A DNA stretch of 64,000 bases from Heligmosomoides polygyrus polygyrus (GCA_947396885.1 OX377202.1:20274001-20338000), one strand, 5' to 3'; numbered from the stretch's first letter, positions 22,810 to 33,839 are shown. The notes: a model not told the origin generated them from the letters alone. Translations and numbers: made by a program.

Positions 22810-24163
22810 TCAGTTAATGCAGTCAATCGTTTCGCCTTTAAATCTGCTCGCCAGATTAATTGAGCCGATGTTGTAGGTGTGATTAGGGGTTCGGCCGCGA
22901 GTGATGAACTTCTTCGGTATCGTAATGCTGATCTTCTTGTAGCACGGCTAAAAAACTTAGGTTATTTTGAAACGAAAAGAGAGGGCGTGTAACTATCTAA
23001 TTTTCTGAAATACTCTAATTCTCAATAAAAATGTTCAATTTTCAGTAGATGGAAGATCCAACCTTATTAGTTAGCACTTGAAAATATTTACTAATAGCGC
23101 CCGGAACAGTTCCACTAGTAGAAGACTTAAGGTCAATGTAGAAAAGACGAATTAAAGACAACGGAAAACGGTTTTATGGATTTTATTAAATTCCATTATA
23201 AAGCTATTCTTTCCAGAGATGTCAGGGCTGACTATTGAACATTTCCTTGAATATAGCTCAACTTCCGTTTTTAGAATGCGATAGCAAACCGCTAAGTCAG
23301 CTGTAGATCATTAAATCGAATAATAACATTATTGATTCTCATATTTTATTTTTTCAGCAGTGGGTGCCGGAACGCGATAGCGCGCAGACCGTAACCGCAT
23401 CAGCCAATCATGTCAACGAAGGAACAGGCCTCCTCTGAGCGGCACGACTAGAGCTCGGCGTCCAAATAATCGAGCAATTCGAAAGAAAATCCGATTGTCA
23501 ACCACTCCCCTCCCCCCCCCCCCGCAAAACATTGACGGTTCATACCGATCGATAACTTAGACGCCTCTGCCTGAGCCGCCACCCAGAGGTCGGTGATTGG
23601 CTACAATTACAGTCGGTACTCCACCGTGTTCTCACAGCCCCGCTGCCACTATTAGCGACATGTGCCCAACTTTGTCGATTATTGTCAAGAAGCGGTACTC
23701 TGGAGCTTGTCTCACGATTACCGAGCATGATTTGATAATTTTTTTTTGTCGTGGCGGTTGGTTGTGTTACTGCATGAGAATTGACCTAAGTGCTCCAACT
23801 TACCCCTCTATAGTTGCATTTGTGGTAGATGTTCACTTTTGGATCGATTCTGGTGATTTCGCTCTTACTGCCAGACAGCCAGAATCTTCCGTATGCATCC
23901 GAGTAGCTCTGGCCTAGCTTGCTGTCGAATACTGGAATGTCGGCATACTGAGAACGGCAGAACAACTTGACACGAGAATATGGCATGTAGCAGAACTTAC
24001 CGACTCCTTTGTCGTACAGCTTAACTTTCACTCCAGATGCCGGTCTGCCATTGCAGGTAAGGTGACCCTGTACGGAAATTGATTGCCGTCGACCAATACC
24101 AAAGAGTCCTAGCACGACTGCGGTGCAAGAAAAGAACAGAAGCACGAGAAACAGGTGACGCAT
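22810..24163 (-). CDS. Transthyretin-like family protein B (3 exons, 142 aa)
   Basis: Secreted TTR-like protein. Exons are 24001-24163, 23804-23931 and 22810-22947, with GTAAGT donors and CCAG/TTAG acceptors. Joined length is 429 bp ending TGA. It opens with a signal peptide (MRHLFLVLLFFSCTAVVLG). Landmarks are VQGHLTCNGRPASGVKVKLY, FWLSGSKSEI, DPKVNIYHKCNYRG, PCYKKISITIPKKFI and a terminal IDCIN. Intron 1 is only 69 bp and free of stops, so a longer misread frame spans it; the splice model is preferred because it matches A and D. A reverse SINE end starts about 60 bp upstream of the ATG. It is intact and the parent type of pseudogene C. Confidence 0.88.
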
Positions 24164-24224
24164 TAAACCTGTAAAACTGGCTTTTGCTGCCTCCAGCTTT
24201 AGCGGTCTTACATGACTAGTAAAA

Positions 24225-24300
24225 TGATAAAGGATAAACGATGGCGTTACTCAATCTCTTTTGGGATGCGCCACTCATTCAACTATTGTCTCAAAAAATA
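24225..24300 (-). repeat. SINE 3' fragment upstream of TTR B
   Basis: GATAAACGATGGCGTTACTC followed by TTTTGGGATGCGCCACTCAT is the SINE 3' block in reverse, as at 37003 upstream of pseudogene C. It breaks off after about 75 bp. Confidence 0.75.
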
Positions 24301-24439
24301 AAACTGTATACACGACGAGACATTTGCTAGATTAGAATATGAAGAGGAGCACTACGGTTGATAGAAAAACTAAAGCGGCAAGTCATAAATAATAAACAAT
24401 ATAAGCCAAGTCAAGGTCGTTGTGGAAAAGTTGCTGTCA

Positions 24440-24515
24440 CGTAGGATTGAACACCAACTGTTGGAAGAGTAGTGCAGCTCGAGCAATTACACCAGTAGCG
24501 CTGCTTTCCCCTTGG
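24440..24515 (-). repeat. tRNA-like sequence (pseudogene or SINE head)
   Basis: On the minus strand, GCGCTACTGGTGTAATTGC resembles an A box and GTTGGTGTTCAATCCTACG a B box, at tRNA-like spacing. It resembles the right unit at 4560-4640. Acceptor and T stems do not pair well. Confidence 0.4.
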
Positions 24516-25000
24516 AACGAGAGAAGATGTCCCTAGCGAAATCCTTGTCCTGACCCAGAACGCAGTCTGTCAGATGTACTGGGGCTTGATGCCAACCTAA
24601 CTCGAAACGAACGCATTCGACCGAGACCCAGAGCGGACAGACCGAGGACGTGCCTCAAGCCAAGGGTTCTTTGAATCGTTTGGATCCTCAACCAGCAAGG
24701 GCAGCATTGCTCAAAATTCTGCCTTCATCAAACTGTGTCTATGGACGTTGATTTGCAAAATATTTAAAAAAATATCGAGTATGAATTGCAAATGTTCAGA
24801 AGGATTTAAAAAAAAGATGCTATATAGTAATAGAAGTTAGTCTAGCAACTTGAACATGGTAACATTTGCTACTAACGATAAGAGAGGTCAGCGCCACCTC
24901 TAAGATAAAAATAATACCCTTTTTGAAACTTTTTTGAAAACTCAGAAGCAACGGAGGTAACACGTTCCGCGATTTCCATCTTCTTATTTCCTTTTTAACG
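24516..25000. other. No recognisable feature
   Basis: Open only for short stretches on either strand. No family motif is seen. Confidence 0.35.
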
Positions 25001-25246
25001 GGCGCGTGGTTGGGCACTTTGATTAGTTGTCGGTTGTCGCGTGCACCCGGTTCGAGGTTCATGGTTCGGACTTAGGTTAGGACCATCCATGCAACCAAGC
25101 CTGCCATCTCTCTTGAATTGGTATATTGCTATTGTCGATTGGCTACCGCAAATCATTGTTCGAACCAAACAAGCATTCAAATTGTCTCCACTGAACCAAG
25201 CATATGTTTAATGCGTGGCACATTCTAAAAGGAATTCTTTAAATAA
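25001..25246 (+). repeat. tRNA-derived SINE
   Basis: A diverged 5' end (GGGCGCGTGGTTGGGC) is followed by TTCGAGGTTCATGGTTCGG (B box) and the body GATTGGCTACCGCAAATCATTG. The 3' block is TTTAATGCGTGGCACATTC. Confidence 0.7.
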
Positions 25247-25559
25247 TTTTATTTATTGCATAACAGAAATCCATGTGAAGAACAATGCAATAAGAAAGTG
25301 TACAAAATGACATCCATGTAACATTGGCTAACGTTCCAGGCCAAAGTAGAGTAACCAGAAAGAAACTAAAATATGAAACACCCAGAAATGATGCCGTTCT
25401 TTATCTTTTATCCTAACGCTTTAAAGATGAAACTCGATTTTTAACTAAGTAGAACTTCATTAACCATGGCTACAGTACGATTTTCCTTATTATCTACCAG
25501 CCGTTCAGCGGTCTGCCGGACGACTCTGTGCTATTAGTACTGAGGTCACCACCTGAGGA

Positions 25560-25850
25560 GGACTGCCCCCATCGTAAAACGGTGCCGAGGTCACCAATCC
25601 AATCAACTTAAGGGTTTCCCCTCATTTCATGTGTGGCCAAACGCGCCTGGAGAGCTCTAGTGAAATCAGGTCTAGTGAAACGCTCCGTCCAGCACCGCAT
25701 CTCCAGCTGCGCTTGGCGACGTGTTCGGCACGTCTACTGAATCGCCATGCACGTTGCACAAACAAACACATAGTCAGACAGAAAAACGTCAGTTCTCGCT
25801 TATTTATGGTAGGATGGTCATAGATATGGAACATTAAAGGAAGTGGTAGT
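25560..25850 (-). repeat. Dispersed repeat R1
   Basis: It shares AAACGCGCCTGGAGAGCTCT and GCGACGTGTTCGGCACGTCT with the complements of 57366-57592 and 63663-64000. Those copies run into a GTTTGTTTG-rich stretch, represented here by CAAACAAACACA. No protein family is recognised. Confidence 0.65.
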
Positions 25851-26053
25851 GCAAAATTTCAGCTTGGAGAAAAAGAAACGGTGACAACATTTTCGATTTG
25901 AATGGAAGTTGGGCAAGAGTGCAGGAAATGGCGTTCTTGGGCTAGGAGTACACTTCTATGTAGTTTCCTTATGGAAGGGAGTATGGAAGACGAGGGCAAG
26001 AACTGTGCAACTTTTATCTCACTGCTTCAACAGCCACAGAAAGGTATAGAATA

Positions 26054-26275
26054 AAATGGATAAAGGACGGCGTTGATCAGTCCCTTTTGGGATGAGCAAA
26101 TGCGTTCTGCTTCTACAGGACACCGTGGGGGCAATGTGAATGCGGGTTTGGCCTACACAGTGGCCTACTGGCTAGAAGATGAGCGAGTCAGCGCTTTGCC
26201 CTTCCCAAATAAGCGTGGTGCCAATTCATCGATCCCTAGGGGGTAGAAACCTTGTTTGGCTTGGGAGGGTATCTA
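26054..26275 (-). repeat. tRNA-derived SINE
   Basis: The reverse-oriented 3' block (GGACGGCGTTGATCAGTCCC, then GATGAGCAAATGCGTTCTGC) is followed by GGCCTACTGGCTAGAAGATG and GGTGCCAATTCATCGATCCC. It is truncated before the promoter boxes. Confidence 0.65.
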
Positions 26276-26284
26276 AAACAATAT

Positions 26285-26672
26285 TCTGACCTATCAGTTC
26301 CTATACAGATGCTAGGAAAGAAGCATGAAATCGTAGAACTGCGGTAGCAGCTTTGAGCACAACTTTTATACGTGAAGAATGCTCAATTTCAGACACCTGT
26401 CTAGAATAACAAAAGTGTGACTCAGCAGCGCATATAATGCCACCTCTTGGAAAGAGCTGTGCGAGGCTTGAGTCATAAGGGCTGTTGAAACTGGAGGAGA
26501 AAGTGATGATGCCAGCACACGACATTCAAAGCGGCTCGACAATGAGTGTACTATTAGCACCTTAAGACGTTTTACTCATCTTAGAGGACTGGCCGTTTGT
26601 TGCTTTTGTTAAGTTCTTAATTTCACGAAGAAGTGCCTCACCCGAAGGTCGAGGTACTGAAGACCTACAGTG
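26285..26672 (+). repeat. Dispersed repeat pair, copy 1 (partner 42130-42525)
   Basis: Long colinear similarity with 42130-42525, including GTGACTCAGCAGCGCATATA and GGAAAGAGCTGTGCGAGGCT. Neither copy has inverted ends. In both, a frame reads like ESD-A--R-SKRLD-E, but this copy has stops. Copy 2 lies 3' of TTR D, so this may be a remnant of a duplicated host segment. Confidence 0.6.
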
Positions 26673-26676
26673 CATA

Positions 26677-27746
26677 TTAGGTCGTTGCATATGAAAAGGC
26701 TGATTTTGACTGTTGACAGATCATAACTTTGCTTGAAAGCAATTACATAATGGAAATAAACAACATTACAATCAATACACATTTTACAAAGCGACAATAG
26801 CTTAAAGACATTTCACCTTTGTAAAAATCAGAACTACTAGAGTTAGTAAAGCATAAGAAGTCATTTTTGACATCATCTTGGTTGCTGAATTTTTTATCCT
26901 TCGTATGACGATCTAAAAGGTCGGAAAACTGATAATTGGTAGGGGACAGATCTGGCAAATATGCCGAATGTGACAGGGTTTCGTATCCCAATTCATCCAG
27001 TTTCTGGTCAGCAATTTTTGATTTTTTTGCGGACGCGCGTTGTCGTGCAGTATGATTGGGCCTCTTCAATTGACCAAAGCTGACTGTTTTTCATTCAGCT
27101 TCTAGTGCATCACTTCAATTTCGGCCAAGTACTTCTCCGCTGAGATAGTCTCTCCAGTCTTCAAGAACTTGCAATGGACTGTACCAGCCATTATCCATCA
27201 TACGGTCACCATGGTCTTCTTTGGATGGAGACGTGGTTTCGGCATTTCCTTAGGACTCTCATTCTTGTTCAGCCATTGTAGACAGCGGCGACGATTGTCA
27301 TAAAGGAACCGTTTTTCATCGCATGTCACGATCCTGTCCAAAAAGACTCCCCTAGATTGCGCTGCCCTACCGAAACACAGGCGTCGTGGCGCTTCAGGAT
27401 CTCTCCGGCGGTCAGTCCATGCGGAACTCATTTATCCAATTTCTTTACTTTTCCGATCGCATTTAAGTGGCGAATGATAGTGCTGACGTCAACGCCGAAA
27501 TGCTGGCTCTCTCACAGTTTGACGCGGCTACGCTTCCACGATGGATTTTTGGTCGTCGTTAAGGAGTGATATCTGCCCACTTCGGTCTTCGTCTTCGAGA
27601 CTTTCTTCTCCAGATCCTATCGAACCAGTGGCGCACTGTGTGTTCCTTAGCGAAATCCTCTCCAAATGCAGCGTCGGTGTTACAAGCTGCGGCCACGGCG
27701 TTGTGTCCACTTTTCCATTCATATAAGTAGAGCACACGATAATCAC
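26677..27746 (-). pseudogene. mariner transposase pseudogene, 5' end missing
   Basis: The left end TTAGGTCGTTGCATATG follows TA (26675-26676). Minus-strand pieces in order are SLEDEDRSGQIS (27570-27620), then VFLDRIVTCDEKRFLYDNRR and ECLQWLNKNE-like sequence with PKEMPKPRLHPKKTMVTV (27198-27431). The last is LGYETLSHSAYLPDLSPTNY (26743-27069). The first and second catalytic Asp regions are recognisable, but frames change between them. No matching right terminus is found; the element may be cut by the foldback at 27889. It is the parent type of the MITE at 7906. Confidence 0.85.
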
Positions 27747-27888
27747 GCTATCTCATACAGTAGAAACGACTTCAAAAACTCGGCAGACGTCCATTGTTAC
27801 AAAAGCTAAAAGTGGTAAGAAAGGGGAGATTCTGCGCTTCAGAAACTATATACATCGCCTGAACCCATGATCATTCGTAGCAGCTATT

Positions 27889-29242
27889 ACAATACCGCTC
27901 AAATTCTTTGCAAAAAAGACGTTTTGCGACGGTTTAATCCGTCACAAAGCGTCGCATTGCCATAACTCTTTTCAAAGTTGTTTGTTTAAAATCTAATTAG
28001 CACCATTAGAAGCCTTGTCTTGTTTTCTATCCAGCGATCTAAACGTAATCTAAAACGATCGCACAGTGTTCTAGTTGTGAAGCTTTTGCAGCTCCTCGGC
28101 CCGTTAATTGATTTACGACCCCTCCGAGATCCCCAATGGCATATCCTTAGAGCTTTCCGTTGACGAGTTTCATCGAAACTCAGAAATCGCCTATGAACCG
28201 CGGCGCAAGAAGTGTGAATACTGTACATAGGCGATATACGACATGTGGAGTGCCGCGGGAGGTCGCAAGGGCAGCGAGCGGCCCGCCGCCGTGTCCGCCC
28301 TCGGGCCGAAGCGCAGCCCAAACTTGTTTCGGCGGCCGAAGGGCTGAAAATGGTTTTCAGTTTGAATACGGACAATATTACATCTGTGGAAAGCTCGCAA
28401 CGAGCTGAATAATGCTGTCCAGTTGATTTTTCGAATAAACTCATCCATAAAGAGGTAAGCGACTGAAACAAAATTTTCTGTTGTTTTCGTCAAACTTTGG
28501 CCGCATAGAAATCTACTTTGAACGGCCAAAATCTTTTCGTTCCTCTTAGATGCGAATGTGCTTGTGGTCTACTGTAGGCCACAAAAAACACGGCTTTCGT
28601 ACTTATCCTGTACAGGAGCAACCGAAGTTCAAAGATAGAAAAAATCCTACGCCGCATATTGAGATTGGACCAATCATTTGTTGGAAAAAAGAAAATCTAG
28701 TAATTTCTGCCCATTTCTCAAAGCCATTTCACACGTTTTATAAATATCATCGCTTTCACAGTGGAATAGTAGAATACTGTCTTCTGTAGCACGCTACTAG
28801 TCGGATAATTCTTAACTGAACCTTGGGTTTCCGCGCGTTTGCGCTTATCCGAAATCGGGCCTATGTTATTCAAACTTGGCACTATTTAGTACCACAATGA
28901 CACTTGATGCGTAACAAATACAGATCTGTTGAAACCATAGAGGATTTCTGAGTTTCGATGAAACTCGTCAACGGAAAGCCTTAAGGATATGCCATTGGGG
29001 ATCTCGGAGGGGTCGTAAGTCAATTAACGGGACCGAGGATGCAAAAGCTTCACAACTAGGTCACTGTGCAATCGTTTTAGACGACGTTTAGATCGCTGGA
29101 TAGAAAACAAGACAAGGCTTCTAATGGTGCTAATTAGATTTTAAACAAATAACTTTGAAAAGAGTTATGGCAATGCGACGCTTTGTAACGGATTAAACCT
29201 TCGCAAAGCGTCTTTTTTGCAAAGAATTTGAGCGGTGTTGTA
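27889..29242. mobile_element. Foldback/TIR element, about 290-bp arms
   Basis: ACCGCTCAAATTCTTTGCAAA at the left is mirrored by TTTGCAAAGAATTTGAGCGGT at the right. Symmetry continues for about 290 bp, including GGATATGCCATTGGGGATCT and ATTGATTTACGACCCCTCCG and their mirrors. The 760-bp spacer contains GC-rich sequence (28240-28340) and no transposase. It lies between two mariners of the same orientation. Confidence 0.85.
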
Positions 29243-30194
29243 GGTTGTAAAAAAAGTCTTCTCATTTTTAATTTTTTTATTATTTCACAACTACAACGCC
29301 AAATCAATTAAGTCCATTTTGTTCCACCACACTTCTCCAAAGACTGGGTACTTTTCTAATTCCTCTCTCTTAAAGGACTGCAGTTCTGGAGCCGTACCAT
29401 TGCTGAATCCAATTTTGAGGTCTTCATCCGTTTCAAAACATTTCTCTCCAATTTCATGCTTGAGAGCACGGATGAAATGGTAGTCGATAGGGACGAGGTC
29501 AGGCTATACGGTGGATGTGGCTTTACCTCCCAGCCTGCTCCGCTTGTGATCTTGCAACATGTGGTTTTGCATTGAGTGTCTGACAGGGTATGTGGAATCC
29601 AAGCTCCGAATTTCCATGCAAAACCAACGCTCTTCAGATGGATTCCCACTATCCTGTGAGACACTGCGAGCTTTTCTGCCAGTTGACATGTCGTCTGCCT
29701 ACTATCGGTACGAAGAAGATGGAGTAGTTCAGTGTCGTCCAATTCAGCTGGCCTTCCTGACCTTGCTTTGTCCTCGAGGGAACAATCTCCCTTTAAAAAC
29801 ATTCCGAACCACTCATAACAGGCGATGAGTAGTAGATCCTAAGCCAAATATATGGTTAATTTGGTCGGCTGCCCGACGTGCTGCAGGTCCTAACGAATTC
29901 CCAACGAATTCATGAAGAATGCCGTGCCGAAGATGGCCATGAGGTAGATCTGGCATTGAGTCCGGAAGATTGGATAGATAACGAAGTACAAGAAAGGTCT
30001 TGACCTGCGCCCACGTGCGAACGGTAGACAGGTGTGATAGGATTATGAAATCATCAATCAATGCTGGCTAGTGTGTTTGCAAGGAAAACAGTAAAAAACT
30101 TTTCGAAGTGTGAAGAGACATTTTTTCCTACCTAATAAAAATCAACTAGAAAATGAGGTAGTAAATAGTTAGCCATTTCTTATGCAACAACCTA
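29240..30194 (-). pseudogene. mariner element, deleted transposase
   Basis: The right end (complement of AACAACCTAA, then TTGCATAAGAAATGGC) and left end TAGGTTGT are inverted. Minus-strand frames give GDCSLEDKARSGRPAELDD, then ELLHLLRTDSRQTTCQLAEK with LAVSHRIVGIHLKSVGF (helix-turn-helix). A catalytic-domain end follows: PHPPYS, then shifted sequence ending near 29360. The region with the first Asp is deleted. Confidence 0.85.
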
Positions 30195-30796
30195 ATTTAT
30201 CTACCACTATATAATTGAGTTGGTTGCCTGCGCTGTAGAGGCGCGATGAGACGTATCTCACGCAGGTTAGAGACCTGCGTGGGATACTCCTTATCGAACC
30301 CCGCGCGGACAAAATGTGCCGTTCAACATGGAATGCTGCTGCGGCAGGGGAAGCGCAGCTTCCTCCTGCTTGAAACAGCGGAATCTGCGCACGTTTCTGA
30401 GCTTCCTGATTCCGAATACGTGTCAACGACGTCTGGGAAGTAGGGAAAAGGGAAGTAAGGGGGACCTCTAGGGCGGACCAAGAGAGCTACTAAAACCAGT
30501 AAAGGCTTACCTGCAATTAGATCCAGTAAGAAGAAACGAGTGAGGGGAAACCTAGCGTCCGGATTCGGAAGGCGTGTCAACGATATCTAGAAATACATGC
30601 TGTTGGGCATAAGGAAGGTTGCGGAGGAGCAATCTGAGGGTAGTAATATTACGCAGCACAAACCAATAGCATTACTGGACGGTCTGGAGAGAATGCCCAT
30701 TATCAACGCGAAAGTAGTGTACAACTTGATGCCAATAAAGTTCGCAGCAGATCCTAGATGTTAGCGAAGTTTAGGTTAGTTTAAGTTTTACAAAAA
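30195..30796. other. No recognisable gene
   Basis: It has weak internal repetition (CGTGTCAACGACGTCTGG near 30419 and CGTGTCAACGATATCTAG near 30573). It probably belongs to a degraded retroelement ending near 30850. Confidence 0.3.
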
Positions 30797-31020
30797 TTAC
30801 TTTCCGTAGGTCAGTGATGTTGCGAAGTCGCGCGAAGCGCGCAAGTGCAAGACACCCCATTAGCCTAGTTTATACTTGGGTACGCGGCGCCGTACCACGT
30901 TCGCCATATATATCGATTTTTCGCGCCGCCCGGTCGATATCCGTCCCGATCATTGTGCCGCGCCGCGCAGGTGTAAACCAGGGCTTAGGCCTGTCGCAGC
31001 ACTTGTACCTAATTATTTCG
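30797..31020 (+). repeat. Dispersed repeat shared with 45098-45185, split by a MITE
   Basis: The hairpin block TCGCGCGAAGCGCGCAAGTG and the downstream CGCAGCACTTGTACCTAATT correspond to TCGCGCGAAGCGCGCAAGTG and CGTAGCGCTTGTTTGTACAT at 45117-45176. This copy is interrupted by the MITE at 30863. Confidence 0.7.
30863..30984. mobile_element. PIF/Harbinger-like MITE, 122 bp
   Basis: Flanked by TTA at 30860-30862 and 30985-30987. Ends GCCTAGTTTATACTTGG and the complement of GTGTAAACCAGGGC are inverted. The interior is GC-rich (GGCGCC, GCCGCGCCGCGC). The homologous repeat at 45098 lacks it. Confidence 0.75.
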
Positions 31021-31594
31021 TACTCCTTGCTTAAGATACGTTGTTTTGTTAGTTGTTCTGTTCTATTTGGGTTCATTTCTATCTGCGTCTATCTTATACG
31101 ACGTATTAAATATCATATCGTATCACGTCATATCTTATTTACCTGCTTTCGGTATCGTTTGGTCATACGTACATTATTGTTTGTGTATTGTATATTGTTT
31201 GGTTTACTTATCACGACCGTGAGTCAAATTGGAGGAAGGATTTCCATTTGTAATGATAAATTCTTCTGCAGAAGCATTTTCGTTATTAGTAGCTTTTGTA
31301 TAATATCCCTTTTCCCAGGTTTTTTTGAAGTTCGCTGAAAGCTTCTCAGCGGTGATGGAATGCACTGATACGCGCGCACATACACGCGGTGACGCCTCCG
31401 GCTCTACTCTTGACATTGTTACAGTAACGAGGATATGGTGCTGTTTCTTCTTCTATTCTCGTCGTTATTTTTCACTCCTGGTGTTTTGGAGTCTATTTTA
31501 ACCTCATGCAGGTGTCGTGTCCATTCGTAGCGCTCCGTAATTCGTAGTGATCGATTATTTATTGGTTTGTTATAGCAAAGGTAATTTCACGGGT

Positions 31595-31616
31595 TTAATT
31601 ACCCAAGTATGAGATT
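31595..31616 (+). ncRNA. SL1-like spliced-leader sequence, probably pseudogene or retroposed leader
   Basis: GGTTTAATTACCCAAGTATGAG differs from nematode SL1 at one position. A real SL1 RNA gene has GT directly after this; here the sequence is AT, so the donor is missing. About 95 nt on, AATATTTTGGCG could recall an Sm site but is weak. Without a donor, the sequence better fits either a dead SL RNA copy or the 5' end of a retroposed trans-spliced mRNA. The unit continues to a CGTAATAAATGCC block and a (ATACA)n tail near 31790. Confidence 0.6.
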
Positions 31617-31815
31617 GTCCTGGAGTAAACTGTGTGATATAAAGCGTGGCAACAGAATTACGATCTGCTCGAATTCCTATTAATCTTTCACAATATTTTG
31701 GCGTTGCCGCTACAGACTTCTATATTACTACTGGGTTTCGGCTGCGGTTTAACGTTCGTCTTATACGTCGTAATAAATGCCATACAATACAATACATCGC
31801 AATACACAACACTTT
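31617..31815 (+). repeat. Repeat tail unit following the SL1-like leader
   Basis: GTTCGTCTTATACGTCGTAATAAATGCC followed by ATACAATACAATACAT resembles pieces at 15393-15445 (GTTCGTCTTAAACGCC..) and 31086-31130. AATAAA plus an AT-rich tail is consistent with retroposition. Confidence 0.45.
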
Positions 31816-31911
31816 TGTACCCGACGCGTATTGATGATGCAGAAAATTAAAGGTGCATCGACTGAGAAATGTTTATTGGCACTCGAATTTAGTTGGCACA
31901 CGAGATTAATT

Positions 31912-32995
31912 ATTGCGTTGTCGGATTATAAGTGTCGCCTGCTTTCGATTTAAAATTCCTCTGCTATTGTTATTTTTTGGATCATGTAAGTCTAGATGTT
32001 TAACAAGCGTTTCCGAAGGCATCTTTCACCAAAGTTTCGATCAGATTCGTTGACCCTTTGAAAGAGTTTTTAGATTAACAATGACCGAGCAAAATACCGC
32101 GTCGGGTTTGCTTGTTGTAAGACTTCAAACAAGGAATAGCTGCAGTAGAATCGCATCGCATCTTGTCTGAAGTATTTGATAACGAAGTTCCATCGCTACG
32201 TCATGCCAGCGATGGTTTCAATGTTTCCGAGACGGTGAAGAGAGCCTTGAAGACGAAGAACATCAACGGCGTCCTGGAGTTGTGAATATCCTGGATTAAA
32301 GGAAGCTATCGAGTCGGATCCAATACAAACTACACGTGAGCTCGCCCAGAGGTTCGGTTGTCACCGCTCTACCACTGCCGATCGTTTGCATGCAATCGGA
32401 AAGTGAAATCGGTCTGGAAGATGATTGCCACATCAGCTCTGCGACACAAACAAGGCAGCGCGAGTCGCCATCGCTGGAATTCTCTTCCGCAAAACCAAGA
32501 ACAACGGTTTCTATGAATCCATGGTGATGTGAGATGAGGAGTGGATTCACTACGACAATACCAGACGAAAGCGGCAATAGTTGAGCCTCGTTGAGGATCC
32601 GAAGACAACGACGAAGCCTGACATTCACGGAAAAGTCATGCTCTGTGCTTGGTGGAAATTTCGAAAAATTTATGAATGGGAGCCTCTACCTTATCCTCCT
32701 TATACCCCAGACACTGCGCCATCAGAATATCATCTTTTCCGGTCGATGCAGCACGCCTTTGCGGAGAAAACGTTCAAGAACCGTGAAAAAGTCGAAATTT
32801 GGGCGTCCAACTTCTTCGAGTCGCGGCCACCGGAGTTCTTCAAGAAAGACATTTTTTCTTCATTCTTCGCGAGGACGTTGGCGACATGACAATGGAACTA
32901 ATAGAGATTACCTCTTGTATCAGGGTGTGATCATTCTTTTCTTGCAGCGAAATTTCATTTTGAGCAAAAACGACATTTATAATCCGACAACCTAA
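31912..32995 (+). pseudogene. mariner element inserted 3' of TTR pseudogene C
   Basis: Ends GTTGTCGGATTATAAGTGTCG (left) and the complement of CGACATTTATAATCCGACAA (right) are inverted. Plus-strand frames give IESDPIQTTRELAQRFGCHR (helix-turn-helix), then the PYPPYTPDTAPSEYHLFRSM catalytic motif and FFESRPPEFFKKDIF. At least three frameshifts and a stop are present. The flanks match the continuous 3' flank of TTR B, giving an empty-site comparison. Confidence 0.85.
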
Positions 32996-33839
32996 AAGAA
33001 GTATCAAGGCTACATTGAAGATGATCGGTTAAAGCAGTCAATCGTCTCGCCTTTAAACCAGCTCGCCAGATTAATTGAGCCGATGTTGTAGGTGAGGTGA
33101 GGGGATGGGCCGCTTGTGATGAACTCCATCGGTATCGTAACGCTGAGCTTCTTGTAGCACGGCTGAAATCTTAGGTTATTTCGAAATGAAAAGAGCAGGC
33201 GTGTAACAATCTAATTCTCTGCACTTCTAAAAATATTGAAGCTTCAAATCTCTGCTGGGGTGGTACTGTATTTCAGGTGAAAATTTGGAAACGTCCTTTT
33301 CACTTTTATATATGAGATCAGATCATGTTGAATAATACTAATCTAGATCGTGCCGAATGCTCACGCCGTTCCTAACTTCTTAATACGAACTCAGAGAATG
33401 TGGTGTTGTGTCATAGGATGCGGAACGCGACTGTTGCAGTAACGCTGCCTCCTCCTGACTAGGATAGATCCGCAAAGCGATAAATCAGCGGTCAGTCATC
33501 AAATCAAATAATAATATTGTTGATTCTCTTATATTTATTCTATTCAACTTTGTGTAAATGTCGCTAATTGTAGCTGCATTGCGTGCGGGAACGCGAGAGC
33601 GCACTAATCGCAAAGCCAATCATGTCGCCGAACGAACACGCCTCCTTTGAACGGCGCGGCCGGAACTCATTGCACATGCAATCGAACGATTCGAAAGATC
33701 CAAAATCGATTGTCAACTAAAACCTCCCCCCCCACTCGCACAACATCAGACGGTCCGCATCGATCGATAGCTAGTAGACATGGGATCCGAATCATGCATT
33801 TTCGGATATCTGGCCGGATTTATCCGGTTTCGGATTATC

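Noticed and set aside
23786..24163. Single-exon reading of TTR B through its first intron
   Set aside because: The 69-bp intron is open, but GTAAGT/CCAG sites and the exon sizes of A and D support splicing.
30814..31338. 174-codon plus-strand open frame
   Set aside because: It runs through a TTA-flanked MITE and dispersed repeat sequence, has no ATG-linked domain or homology I recognise, and is likely chance.
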